Below are positions 26,982 to 35,284 of a DNA stretch of 64,000 bases, in pieces. Position 1 is the stretch's first letter. Every line of letters begins with the position of its first letter. The stretch lies in the NCBI GenBank assembly GCA_013403005.1, contig JACBOA010000001.1, forward strand, positions 310,001-374,000, in the 5' to 3' direction. Position numbers and translations under genes: made by a program. This DNA comes from Methanobacteriaceae archaeon (GTDB lineage: Archaea; Methanobacteriota; Methanobacteria; Methanobacteriales; Methanobacteriaceae). Below the pieces are notes generated by a model. The model saw only the letters and a list, made by a program, of their open reading frames with translations. It was not told where the DNA came from and did no database searches.

Positions 26982-29618
26982 TTAGATCCTTGCTTTATAC
27001 TTCACTTCCTTGAAGCGTAATTCAAATTTGGTTCCTTTACCATGTTCAGTTTCTAATTTGATATCTCCTTTAATCTGATCCACTAGGGTGTTAACTAGTT
27101 GCAGACCCAAACTCCTGGTTTGGTAAAAATCAATATCATCTGGAAAACCTACCCCATTATCAGAAATTGTAACCAGGTAACCATCACCCTCTAATTTAGC
27201 ACTTATTTTTATCTCTCCATTTTGACCCTCTTGGAAAGCATGATTCAATGAATTGGTCAGTAGCTCATTCATTATCAATCCCAGGGGGATGGCAGTATCT
27301 ATTCCCATTTTAATATCTTCAATATCAGCTTTCAATTTTATTTCTCGGTTATGCGCATTGTAAGATTGAAAAAGAGTGTTCACCAGGTTCCTAATGTAAT
27401 CTTTAAAATAGATACTGGCCAGATCTGGAGACCGGTACAGTAATTCATGAACCATGGACATTGATCTAACCCTATTCTGACTTTCTTTAAAAACATCTCT
27501 AACGGATTCATTTTCAATACTGCGGGACTGAAGATTGAGAAGACTGGAGATAACCTGCATATTATTCTTAACCCGGTGATGAATCTCCCTTAACAAAACC
27601 TCTTTTTCATTTAAGGATTGAATTATTTTTTTTTCAGCCTGCCTACGATTTTCTGATTCCAAATAGCGTGAGACCAGGTTAGCAATAGCCCCTGCAAAAT
27701 CCTGATCTTCAAAACTCCATTTTCTCTTCCTATCCCCCACATGTTCATGACACAGAACTCCGTACAACTCTCCTTTAAACCAGATGGGAACATCCAGCAT
27801 GGAAATGATCCCCAAGGGTTTCAAATAAGATTCTGCGAATTCAAAGGTATTTGGATCATTAATTGCATCATATGCTGCTATGTTGTGGCTGTTCTTAATG
27901 GCTTTGAAATACTGGGGATAATCCAGAGCCTTGAGAATGAAACCTTTATCATGGGTCTTTGTACTTTTCTGGTATAGGTCACGGCATACAATTTCAGTCT
28001 TATCATCATTAAAGAACCAAATACTCACTCTTTCCACATCTAAAATATCAGAATCATATTCAACTAATGTTTTAAATGCATGTTCCAGGTCATTAGCTTC
28101 TTCACGTGTTAACTGGAGAAGTACATCCTGTCTTCGAATAGTGGATTTGGTTTTTTCATTTAACTTTTTTTCTCTGATCTTTCTTAAGGTTACATCTTCT
28201 CCAGAACTTAAGGTCCCTACTATCTCTTTATTTTCATTTTTTAGAAAAGTGTGCTGCCATGAAATGGTTCTTTTTTCTCCTTCCCGGTTAATAATGTTAG
28301 TTTCAGTTTGCATATTTTTGTAATCTTTTGGATTTTGAATTGATTTTGTGAAAATAGATTTTGCATCCTCCCTCTCCTCAGGTGCCACGAATGTGGAAAA
28401 CCAATCCTTTCCAATTATTTCCTCCTTAGGGTATCCTAAAACCTGGCAACCTTTTTTGTTCACTAGTTTCACACATCCTTTCAGGTCCAGCACCAACAAT
28501 ATCACTCCGGAAATATTGAAATAACTTTGCGCCCGATCTCTTTCTCTTTTAAGTTTTTTTTCAGTTTTCTTTCTTTTTATGATCTCTTGCTGGGCGTTGA
28601 GATACAGGGTTTGATTTTCTTTCAAGGACAATAATTGCCTGATAACCACCAGTAAAATTGTTAAACCAACACCTGTTTCTAAAACCATTAAGTTCATGTC
28701 GGAATAATTTTTATACCCTACGATAAGCAGCAAATAGGATAAAATAACAAGTAAATAAGGTAAATATATATTATAAGAAAATTTATGAGGGTCTCTGGAG
28801 GTTGTCGCCTCTTTCTCATGAGATATAATCTCATTGGCTCTCATTATTCCTGCAAGACCTAATAGGAAGTAACCTATCATCCAACCGGTTTCCATAGGAT
28901 TTCCTGAAAAGTAGTTTCCTGAAATGGTTTGTTGAACAAACCAGATATCGGTGAAAAGTTGTGCAACGATTGAAGCAGCTAACAGGAGAAGAACACTATC
29001 TTTTAAACTTTTAATTCGATTGAAAATCAAATCAAGTAATGGGAAAAGGAGTGCAAAATCCAGCATAATATACAAAATGGAAAGATAAAGTCCTAAACCC
29101 TCTCCGGTCTTAGTCTCTAAAGTGGGCATTATAAGGAAGGTCCAAAAGAACATGCCACTGGCAATAAGTATTATAGCCATGTCCAAGACGGTTTTATAGT
29201 TTCTATCAGTATTTTGAGATAAACGTGGCAACATAAAAATACCAATGGCAAATAGGGGATAGTACAAAATATAACCCACATCAGCAATAGAGGGGAAAGG
29301 CTCGGTTCGAAGTCCCATTTCTAAAATACTCCAAATCACATCACCTACTAAATAAGAAAATTGTGCCAGTGTCAAAAATAACCATGCAGTGTACTCGGAT
29401 GATTTACATGTTTTAAGAACCCTCAAGGTTAATATAAGGAATATGATCACGATTAGGTTGACTAAGGGGCTAATTGTGTTGCTTAAAACTGTAAGAAATT
29501 CCTGATTACCTAAAAAAATAAGGGTTAACATTAGATAAACAACTGTAAATACTGCAGATATAATAGTGGCATTACGTAATGAAATCAACCTTATCTTAGG
29601 ATTCTTCTCCAAACTCAC
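26982..29618 (-). CDS. Membrane sensor histidine kinase (TM-PAS-GAF-HisKA_2-HATPase)
   Basis: An 878-residue sensor kinase. The N-terminal third has about nine hydrophobic helices (residues 15-335), an integral sensor of unknown ligand. A coiled linker leads to a PAS domain (about 360-480, 'YFNISGVILLVLDLKGCVKLV') and a GAF domain (about 500-670, ending 'FAGAIANLVSRYLE'). The HisKA_2 phosphoacceptor helix 'EIHHRVKNNMQ' starts at 678, and the HATPase domain has its N box 'NELLTNSLNHAF' near 785 and 'SDNGVGFPD' near 820. Such kinases are common in Methanobacterium and probably signal to separate REC proteins. The start is a GTG with AGGAAAG upstream. The gene stands alone on its strand. Confidence 0.9.
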   Translation of the reverse strand: MSLEKNPKIRLISLRNATIISAVFTVVYLMLTLIFLGNQEFLTVLSNTISPLVNLIVIIFLILTLRVLKTCKSSEYTAWLFLTLAQFSYLVGDVIWSILEMGLRTEPFPSIADVGYILYYPLFAIGIFMLPRLSQNTDRNYKTVLDMAIILIASGMFFWTFLIMPTLETKTGEGLGLYLSILYIMLDFALLFPLLDLIFNRIKSLKDSVLLLLAASIVAQLFTDIWFVQQTISGNYFSGNPMETGWMIGYFLLGLAGIMRANEIISHEKEATTSRDPHKFSYNIYLPYLLVILSYLLLIVGYKNYSDMNLMVLETGVGLTILLVVIRQLLSLKENQTLYLNAQQEIIKRKKTEKKLKRERDRAQSYFNISGVILLVLDLKGCVKLVNKKGCQVLGYPKEEIIGKDWFSTFVAPEEREDAKSIFTKSIQNPKDYKNMQTETNIINREGEKRTISWQHTFLKNENKEIVGTLSSGEDVTLRKIREKKLNEKTKSTIRRQDVLLQLTREEANDLEHAFKTLVEYDSDILDVERVSIWFFNDDKTEIVCRDLYQKSTKTHDKGFILKALDYPQYFKAIKNSHNIAAYDAINDPNTFEFAESYLKPLGIISMLDVPIWFKGELYGVLCHEHVGDRKRKWSFEDQDFAGAIANLVSRYLESENRRQAEKKIIQSLNEKEVLLREIHHRVKNNMQVISSLLNLQSRSIENESVRDVFKESQNRVRSMSMVHELLYRSPDLASIYFKDYIRNLVNTLFQSYNAHNREIKLKADIEDIKMGIDTAIPLGLIMNELLTNSLNHAFQEGQNGEIKISAKLEGDGYLVTISDNGVGFPDDIDFYQTRSLGLQLVNTLVDQIKGDIKLETEHGKGTKFELRFKEVKYKARI

Positions 29619-30095
29619 ACTTTCCTGAGAGGTTGCTATAATAAAGAAGTTACTATGATAATATATTTTAACTCTGTATTTTTAAAAAACTTTGCACATA
29701 ATAACCAACAGATATAACTGCATAAATAAAATTAAGAACGTATTATGGATTTAGGTAACTAATAGCAATAAATCCTTTCATCTTCTAAAACACATTTTAG
29801 ATTATTACTTTATGACTTAATTCAATACTGATGTGACTTTGCTTAGGAAAAATGATTATAAGTTGATTAGAATGTGGCCATAGGAATAATAATACGGGGT
29901 GAGTATCACACAGCTGGAGAAATTACAGCTCAATATTAATATAATTATGAAGCATGATCACAGTTAATCTAAATATCAACAACTCCATAAGGGGTTTATC
30001 AACAACTCCTAAGGGTGAGGGCATATCTTTCTTCTCAAAATTCAATTAGGTTATTGTGATTATTCAGGGGGGATTGAAAGGGGAGAGTGTGAACT
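29619..30095. other. Divergent intergenic region with a direct repeat
   Basis: About 480 bases between the divergently transcribed histidine kinase and cytosine deaminase genes. It holds no supported reading frame or RNA gene. Near the deaminase end there is a pair of 12-base direct repeats with a 23-base period. Confidence 0.45.
29975..30009 (+). repeat. 12-bp direct repeat with 23-bp period
   Basis: ATCAACAACTCC occurs at 29975-29986 and 29998-30009; each copy is followed by TAAGGG with a one- or two-base offset. The 23-base spacing is close to two helical turns and could place two protein molecules on the same face upstream of the deaminase gene. Confidence 0.5.
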
Positions 30096-30659
30096 TTGAC
30101 AGATAAAAAAAACAGGGTAACCATAGAAGATAATCATCATAAGTTCATGGCCTTTGCTCAGGAAGAAGCCATGGAAAGCTTGAGAAATGGAGGCATTCCT
30201 ATTGGCGCTGTTCTGGTAAAAAACGGTGAAATAATAGGAAGAGGGCATAACAAACGGGTTCAGCTCGATTCAGCAATTCTCCACGCCGAAATTGAATGTT
30301 TAGAAAGTGCAGGTAGGATTAAAGCAGATGAATATAAAAATTGCACACTCTACACAACACTTTCACCCTGTGCAATGTGTTCAGGAGCAATTTTACTTTA
30401 TAACATTCCTCTGGTTGTGGTGGGGGTGAACGAAAACTTCAAGGGTCCGGAAGAGAATCTTACCCGTAATGGTGTGCAGGTAATAAACCTTAACCTTGAT
30501 TCGTGTAAGCATATGCTAAGGGAATTCATTGAGAAACATCCCGATTTGTGGAATGAGAATATAGGTAATGAAGATGTAGGTTGTAAACTAACACCCTTCA
30601 GACTTAAAAAAAAATCCATTACAGATGCAATTTTTATTAATCAATACAGAAGTTATTAG
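30096..30659 (+). CDS. Cytosine deaminase-like nucleoside/base deaminase (yeast Fcy1 type)
   Basis: A 187-residue zinc deaminase. Zinc ligands are H63 and C92/C95, with catalytic E65, in 'HAEIE' and 'LSPCAMCSGAI'. The stretch 'VNENFKGPEENL' and the C-terminal 'HPDLWNENIGNE' resemble yeast cytosine deaminase (ENVNFK..., W.EDIGE) rather than typical guanine or tRNA-adenosine deaminases. This suggests hydrolysis of cytosine to uracil and ammonia in pyrimidine salvage. A further C-terminal tail of about 28 residues has no counterpart that I recognise. Translation starts at a TTG with AGGGGAGAG upstream. The gene stands alone. Confidence 0.85.
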   Translation: MTDKKNRVTIEDNHHKFMAFAQEEAMESLRNGGIPIGAVLVKNGEIIGRGHNKRVQLDSAILHAEIECLESAGRIKADEYKNCTLYTTLSPCAMCSGAILLYNIPLVVVGVNENFKGPEENLTRNGVQVINLNLDSCKHMLREFIEKHPDLWNENIGNEDVGCKLTPFRLKKKSITDAIFINQYRSY

Positions 30660-30819
30660 CAAATTTTATTATAATAAAAAAACCTTAGATTAATAAGGAA
30701 ATAAATTATTTTTAGATTAATCTAAAAATCATACATAATAATTTAAATCATATTACATTAAAAAATTTAATTAAAAAAATCCTGGATTTAAAAAAACAAC
30801 ATACTAAGGGGGAATATGA

Positions 30820-31185
30820 ATGGTGAAATGGGGACCCGTAGTGGTGGGTTTTATTTTAGCAGTGATACTCAGTAATTTATTTGGTATCTACGTGAATGCT
30901 TATTGGGGTGTTAACCTGGGGCTTTTCATAGCAGGATTTATTGTGGGATACTGGGTTCATGAGGGGATACTGGGCGGATTGTGGAATGCTACTGTGGCCG
31001 GTGCATTCGGATCCATTGTCCTGGCTATTTTACTGGTGGTGGGAGGAACAATTTTTGGTGGTATAGCAGGATTTACAGCAGGAGTATTAACAGGGATAAC
31101 TTTAGTAATAGCATCGCTAATCGTTAACATAATTTTCATGGGTGTAGGGGGAGCCATTGGTGGTTTATTAAGTGGAAGTGACTAA
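30820..31185 (+). CDS. DUF5518-like small membrane protein
   Basis: A 121-residue, glycine-rich membrane protein with about four hydrophobic helices ('LGLFIAGFIVGYWVHEGILG' and 'GTIFGGIAGFTAGVLTGI'). It resembles the archaeal DUF5518 group, proteins with no known function that are frequent in methanogens. The ATG follows AAGGGGG by a few bases. No partner genes are evident; the next gene is convergent. Confidence 0.75.
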   Translation: MVKWGPVVVGFILAVILSNLFGIYVNAYWGVNLGLFIAGFIVGYWVHEGILGGLWNATVAGAFGSIVLAILLVVGGTIFGGIAGFTAGVLTGITLVIASLIVNIIFMGVGGAIGGLLSGSD

Positions 31186-31228
31186 AATTTAATTTTACCA
31201 AGCATCCTTTGAACTATTTATCCACTTC

Positions 31229-31256
31229 CCCTCATTTTATAACCCTCATTTTATAA
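31229..31256 (+). repeat. Perfect 14-bp tandem duplication
   Basis: CCCTCATTTTATAA occurs twice back to back in the gap between the convergent DUF5518-like and ASCH-TPR genes. It looks like a recent slippage event with no evident function. Confidence 0.6.
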
Positions 31257-31340
31257 TTTATAGTAAAATTTATACAATTATTTCTAATAAAATAGTACTA
31301 AAAAGCGAATCCTTATTGTATTAGGCAATTGATCTTCCAG

Positions 31341-32444
31341 CTAAAGGTTTTCCAGACATTCATCCATCAAAATCTGGGCATCTTCATTTTCAGGGTTTAG
31401 AATGAGGACTTTTTTAAAACAGTTTACGGCATCCTCAAAATTGTTCAATTCCATTAATGCAACTCCTTTATTACTCAGGAAAACCTCGTTATCCGGATCT
31501 AGAGCAAGTGATTTATCATAACACTCAATAGCCTCTTTAAAACGGTTCAACTCCATAAGCGCGTTTCCTTTCCTATTCCAGGTTAATGAATCAGGTTCAT
31601 CTTCTAAACAAAGTTCTAGAGAACGGTCATAACATTCTAAGGCTTCTTCAGCTCGATCAATCTGTGATAAAAGGTTTCCCTTAGCATTCCAGGCTTCCAA
31701 ATCCTGAGGGTTCAGATTTAATATTTTATCATAGCATTGCAGTGCATGGTTAAAACGTCCCAGCATTTCAAAAATAAAACCCCTCCAGTATAAAACCAGC
31801 AAATTTTCATCATTTATTTCCATGGCTTTATCACTGGCTTTAAGAGCATCTTCTGGACGGTTAGAATTCAGTAGGGCAATAGCCTTGTTATTCCATATAT
31901 ATTCATTGTTGGGTTCTATTTTCAAAGCCTGATCATAGCATTCCAGAGCTTCCTGAAATTTACCGAGGCGTGAAAGATTATCACCTTTGCGGTTAAGAAG
32001 GTAAACATCCTCCGGGTCGATTTTCAAAGCAGCAGTGTAACAAATCACTGATTTGTCAAACTTCCCCACATCAAAGAGTATGTCTGCTCTTTTGGCGATC
32101 ATGGCCTTTTCATCAATCTTAGCACCCTCCCATTCCTCCATGGGGAGCTTGACGAATCTGATAACTTGATAAAGAGAATCATCTGCACTATGGTCGGGAT
32201 ACATCTTCCTGAACTCTGATTCAAGCTCTTTAGCACTGCTGAAACCTTCTTCACGTGCAATATCGTCATTTTTTATGAGATCACCGAATTTCACCACTTC
32301 CACATCAGTTACTTCGGCCTCAAAGAGTTTCTTTCTTTCTTTGGAAACTAAATTCCAGTAGCAATGCAGTCGATCACCAGGAGATAAAGGTTTCTTCCAG
32401 AGCTTTCTGATGGTGGTTGTTTTTTCACCAGTTATAAGGTCCAA
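31341..32444 (-). CDS. ASCH domain-TPR repeat protein
   Basis: A protein of at least 367 residues. The N-terminus is an ASCH domain ('LITGEKTTTIRKLWKKPL', 'GDRLHCYWNL'), a PUA-like fold that usually binds RNA or nucleotides. From about residue 115 there are six to seven TPR units ('ALECYDQALKIEPNNEYIWN', 'AIECYDKSLALDPDNEVFLS'), a protein-binding scaffold. The coordinates use the first conventional start, a TTG. The reading frame stays open for ten codons upstream (PILLFGSRH), which look like the missing first strand of ASCH. That stretch begins with ATA at 32474, six bases after GGGAGGG and one codon after a stop, so the real start may be ATA or a mutated ATG. Confidence 0.8.
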   Translation of the reverse strand: MDLITGEKTTTIRKLWKKPLSPGDRLHCYWNLVSKERKKLFEAEVTDVEVVKFGDLIKNDDIAREEGFSSAKELESEFRKMYPDHSADDSLYQVIRFVKLPMEEWEGAKIDEKAMIAKRADILFDVGKFDKSVICYTAALKIDPEDVYLLNRKGDNLSRLGKFQEALECYDQALKIEPNNEYIWNNKAIALLNSNRPEDALKASDKAMEINDENLLVLYWRGFIFEMLGRFNHALQCYDKILNLNPQDLEAWNAKGNLLSQIDRAEEALECYDRSLELCLEDEPDSLTWNRKGNALMELNRFKEAIECYDKSLALDPDNEVFLSNKGVALMELNNFEDAVNCFKKVLILNPENEDAQILMDECLENL

Positions 32445-32490
32445 GTGACGGCTTCCGAATAATAGTATTGGTATTTAGCACCCTCCCATT
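32119..32490 (-). repeat. 16-bp direct repeat inside and upstream of the ASCH-TPR gene
   Basis: TTAGCACCCTCCCATT (plus strand) occurs exactly at 32119-32134, where its complement encodes WEGAK, and at 32475-32490, where it supplies the SD-like GGGAGGG before the gene. The copies are 356 bases apart. Confidence 0.6.
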
Positions 32491-32651
32491 TGATTTGTGC
32501 ATCAATTGGATTATCTTCAGTTATGACTAGATCGTTATATGGAGGTTTTTTATATGGTGTTTCAAATTAAGTTATGTTTAAAGGTTGTATCAGATTACAG
32601 ATTAGATTAGTGTCAGTAGATTTAATGCCTATCTCTTAATGCATATGCATT

Positions 32652-33347
32652 TCATATTATTTCTTCACCAAATTCAGCTGTTTTAATCTTGATTTTTCCT
32701 AGAATGGGTTTAATCTGACGTGCAATTCTTTTAAGTTCTTGTGGTGAAGGATTAGGGGTTTCTTTCAATCGCTCATCCAGCACTATCTGATTTCTAAATT
32801 GTTGTAAAGTGTAAATATCACAGTGAATATTTTCTGCGATTTCTATTATGTCTGAGGGTCTAAGAAGTCCGGGAACATAAGTAGTTCTGCATTCCAAGAA
32901 ACATTTCGAATTAGAGGAAATATTCATACTTTTAATTACTTTTTCACCAATATTTGCACCTATAATTTCTTTATACTTATTAAATGGGGCTTTCACATCC
33001 AGGGCAACATAATCCACCAGGTCAACCACTTCAGAAAGTCTTTCAGGATAACCCCCATTGGTATCGAGTTTGGTTTTTAAGCCTTTTTTTACACAATACT
33101 GGAGGATTTTTCTAACTTCCTCCATTTGCATTAGGGGTTCTCCACCAGTGATAACCACGGCATCAATAAAGTCCTGTGATTCATCAATTTTTCTCTCAAT
33201 TTCAGAGAGTTCCAGGTTTTCTCCACCATGGATTATCTCGGGGTTATGGCAATAGGGACATCTGAGGGTGCATCCTGCGGTAAATATGACTAGGGAAACT
33301 TTGCCAGGGTATTCCAGTGAGGAAAATATTATGCCACCGGTTATCAT
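32652..33347 (-). CDS. nrdG: Anaerobic ribonucleotide reductase-activating-type radical SAM protein
   Basis: A 231-residue radical SAM enzyme with the cluster motif at C26, C30 and C33 ('CTLRCPYCHNPE'), a 'VVITGGEPL' SAM-binding segment and a 'TKLDTNGGYP' strand. It matches the archaeal NrdG-like family, which makes the glycyl radical on the anaerobic ribonucleotide reductase NrdD. NrdD itself is not in this window, so the partner could be another glycyl-radical or unrelated enzyme. It is the last gene in a minus-strand run and follows hisC by about 40 bases. Confidence 0.85.
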   Translation of the reverse strand: MITGGIIFSSLEYPGKVSLVIFTAGCTLRCPYCHNPEIIHGGENLELSEIERKIDESQDFIDAVVITGGEPLMQMEEVRKILQYCVKKGLKTKLDTNGGYPERLSEVVDLVDYVALDVKAPFNKYKEIIGANIGEKVIKSMNISSNSKCFLECRTTYVPGLLRPSDIIEIAENIHCDIYTLQQFRNQIVLDERLKETPNPSPQELKRIARQIKPILGKIKIKTAEFGEEII

Positions 33348-33390
33348 AAAATTACAGTATCCCTATTATTTTATCCAAAAAATATTATTT

Positions 33391-34491
33391 TTATCCCAAA
33401 ATATTTTTCAGGACTTTAATAAACTTCTCATCCTCTTTAAGGGTTGCTACACTCACTCTTATCCAGTATTCATCCAGCCCATGGAAAGAGTTACAATCCC
33501 GGACTATTATACCATTTTTCATAAGTTCTTCTGAAATTTCTTTAGAGTTCATGCCGGTACCGTGCAAATCCACCAGCAAATAATTGGCATATGACTTGAA
33601 AACTCGTATACTGGGAATTTTTGACATTTCCTGGTATAAAAATTCTCTGCTTTCAATGGACAGTTGAGTGGACCTTTCAATGTAATCAGGATCATCTAAA
33701 GTGGCAGATGCAGCGATATAGGATAGTTTATTAAGGCTGAAAACAGGTTTAACCCGATGCATGTATTCGATTAGTTCAGGGTGACCTATACCATAACCAA
33801 TTCTCATACCAGCCAGTCCCATTACCTTGGAGAACGTTCTGAGAATAAATAGATTCTCGTACTCTTCCAGCAGTCCCAGATTGTTGATCCCTGAAAACTC
33901 CCAGTAAGCCTCATCAACAACCACCAGAGCATCACTACTTTCCAGGATGGTGCGGATATCAGGCTCATCTATCAATCCCCCGGTGGGATTGTTGGGAGTG
34001 CACAGGAATATAACCTTGGTTCTGGGGGAAATGGATTCCAGCACAGAATCTAAATTCAGACGGTTTTCTTCAACATCCCAGCGTGCATAAACCGGAACAG
34101 CCCCATATACGTTGAAGCTGTATTCATAATACATGTAAGAGGGATGATGGACGATGTATTCATCTCCGGGTTCAATTAAGGTCTTGGCCAGAACATCCAG
34201 TATTTCATCGGCACCATCTCCACCCACAACCACTTCTTCAGGATTCACACCAGCATAAGATGCGATCTTAAGTTTCAGATCATCAATGTTAGATTCTGGG
34301 TAGGTGTTAATCAGGTGAAGACTTTTTTCAAGTGCTTGGATGGCTTTGGGGGAGGGTCCAAGGGGATTTTCATTGGATCCCATTCGAATGATATCCGCAG
34401 GATCCAACCCATAAATACGGGCTAAATCTGCATTAGACTTGCCCGGAACATAGGGATCCATTTTTTTAACTGTTTTTTTGATATGAACCAT
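33391..34491 (-). CDS. hisC: Histidinol-phosphate aminotransferase
   Basis: A 366-residue class I/II PLP aminotransferase of the HisC type, which converts imidazole-acetol phosphate and glutamate to histidinol phosphate. It has 'MGSNENPLGPSP' at residues 37-48, the PLP-binding Asp in 'VVDEAYWEF', the Schiff-base Lys222 in 'RTFSKVMGLAGMRIGYG', and a matching C-terminal Arg in 'YWIRVSVAT'. The rest of the his pathway is not nearby. The ATG has GGATTGATT upstream. A second ATG ten codons later (MDPYVPG) could also serve as start. Confidence 0.93.
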   Translation of the reverse strand: MVHIKKTVKKMDPYVPGKSNADLARIYGLDPADIIRMGSNENPLGPSPKAIQALEKSLHLINTYPESNIDDLKLKIASYAGVNPEEVVVGGDGADEILDVLAKTLIEPGDEYIVHHPSYMYYEYSFNVYGAVPVYARWDVEENRLNLDSVLESISPRTKVIFLCTPNNPTGGLIDEPDIRTILESSDALVVVDEAYWEFSGINNLGLLEEYENLFILRTFSKVMGLAGMRIGYGIGHPELIEYMHRVKPVFSLNKLSYIAASATLDDPDYIERSTQLSIESREFLYQEMSKIPSIRVFKSYANYLLVDLHGTGMNSKEISEELMKNGIIVRDCNSFHGLDEYWIRVSVATLKEDEKFIKVLKNILG

Positions 34492-34579
34492 TTAATCAAT
34501 CCTTAAAATCGTTTAAGCTCCATAAATTTATAAAAATCCTTTAAAAGTCCTCTTATGGGCTATGAAAAATGTTCACTAG

Positions 34580-35074
34580 TTAATCTTCGTTATCTGCCAT
34601 GTCTGTTCTCTGTTTTAGTGCAAGTTTCAGGTAGTTTAAAGCATTTCTTTCAATTTTTTTAATCTCTTCTTCATTTAATTCCCTTACAGCTTTAGCAGGA
34701 ACACCCATAATCAGACTACCTTCTGGAAAGGTTTTTCCTTCGGTTACCACTGCACCTGCAGCCACAATACTGTTTTTATGAATATGGCTTCCATTGAGAA
34801 CTGTTGCATTCATACCGATAATGCAGTTATCATCCACTTTACAGCCGTGAACTACTGCTGCATGTCCTACTGAAACACGATCCCCAATTTCCAGGGGAAA
34901 TCCTTCCGATGAATGCAGTACGCAGTTATCCTGTACATTAGAAGTATTGCCAATGGTTATGGGTTCGATATCTCCTCTAATCACAGCATTATACCAGACA
35001 GAGGAATGTTTTCCTATGCTCACTTTTCCAATTGTATGGGCACCTTTGAATATTAAGGCAGTGTGATGTATCAT
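34580..35074 (-). CDS. Gamma-carbonic-anhydrase-like hexapeptide repeat protein
   Basis: A 164-residue left-handed beta-helix protein with hexapeptide repeats ('IGKVSIGKHSSVWYNAVIRG', 'IGDRVSVGHAAVVHGCKV'). The three zinc-binding histidines of gamma-carbonic anhydrases appear at H54, H71 and H76. The acidic loop that carries the proton-shuttle Glu in Cam is missing, as in the CamH/YrdA branch, so catalytic activity is uncertain. It lies between hisC and glmU on the same strand. No clear Shine-Dalgarno is seen, and the mRNA may have a short leader. Confidence 0.87.
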   Translation of the reverse strand: MIHHTALIFKGAHTIGKVSIGKHSSVWYNAVIRGDIEPITIGNTSNVQDNCVLHSSEGFPLEIGDRVSVGHAAVVHGCKVDDNCIIGMNATVLNGSHIHKNSIVAAGAVVTEGKTFPEGSLIMGVPAKAVRELNEEEIKKIERNALNYLKLALKQRTDMADNED

Positions 35075-35284
35075 GTTAAAAAGTATACTCTCGATAAATA
35101 AAAAGATTTCATTGGGTTCACTATTAATATTGCTGGATTAAAGATCAATCCCCCGCCTACAATTAGGAGAACTATTACCGCATTATAGGTCCTCTGAGGG
35201 GGTATTCTAAACTAATTCATTAGAATAAATAAAGAAATTATTTGATAAGGAAATTATCAGTTCCTGGTGACGTTAGGGAATAAA

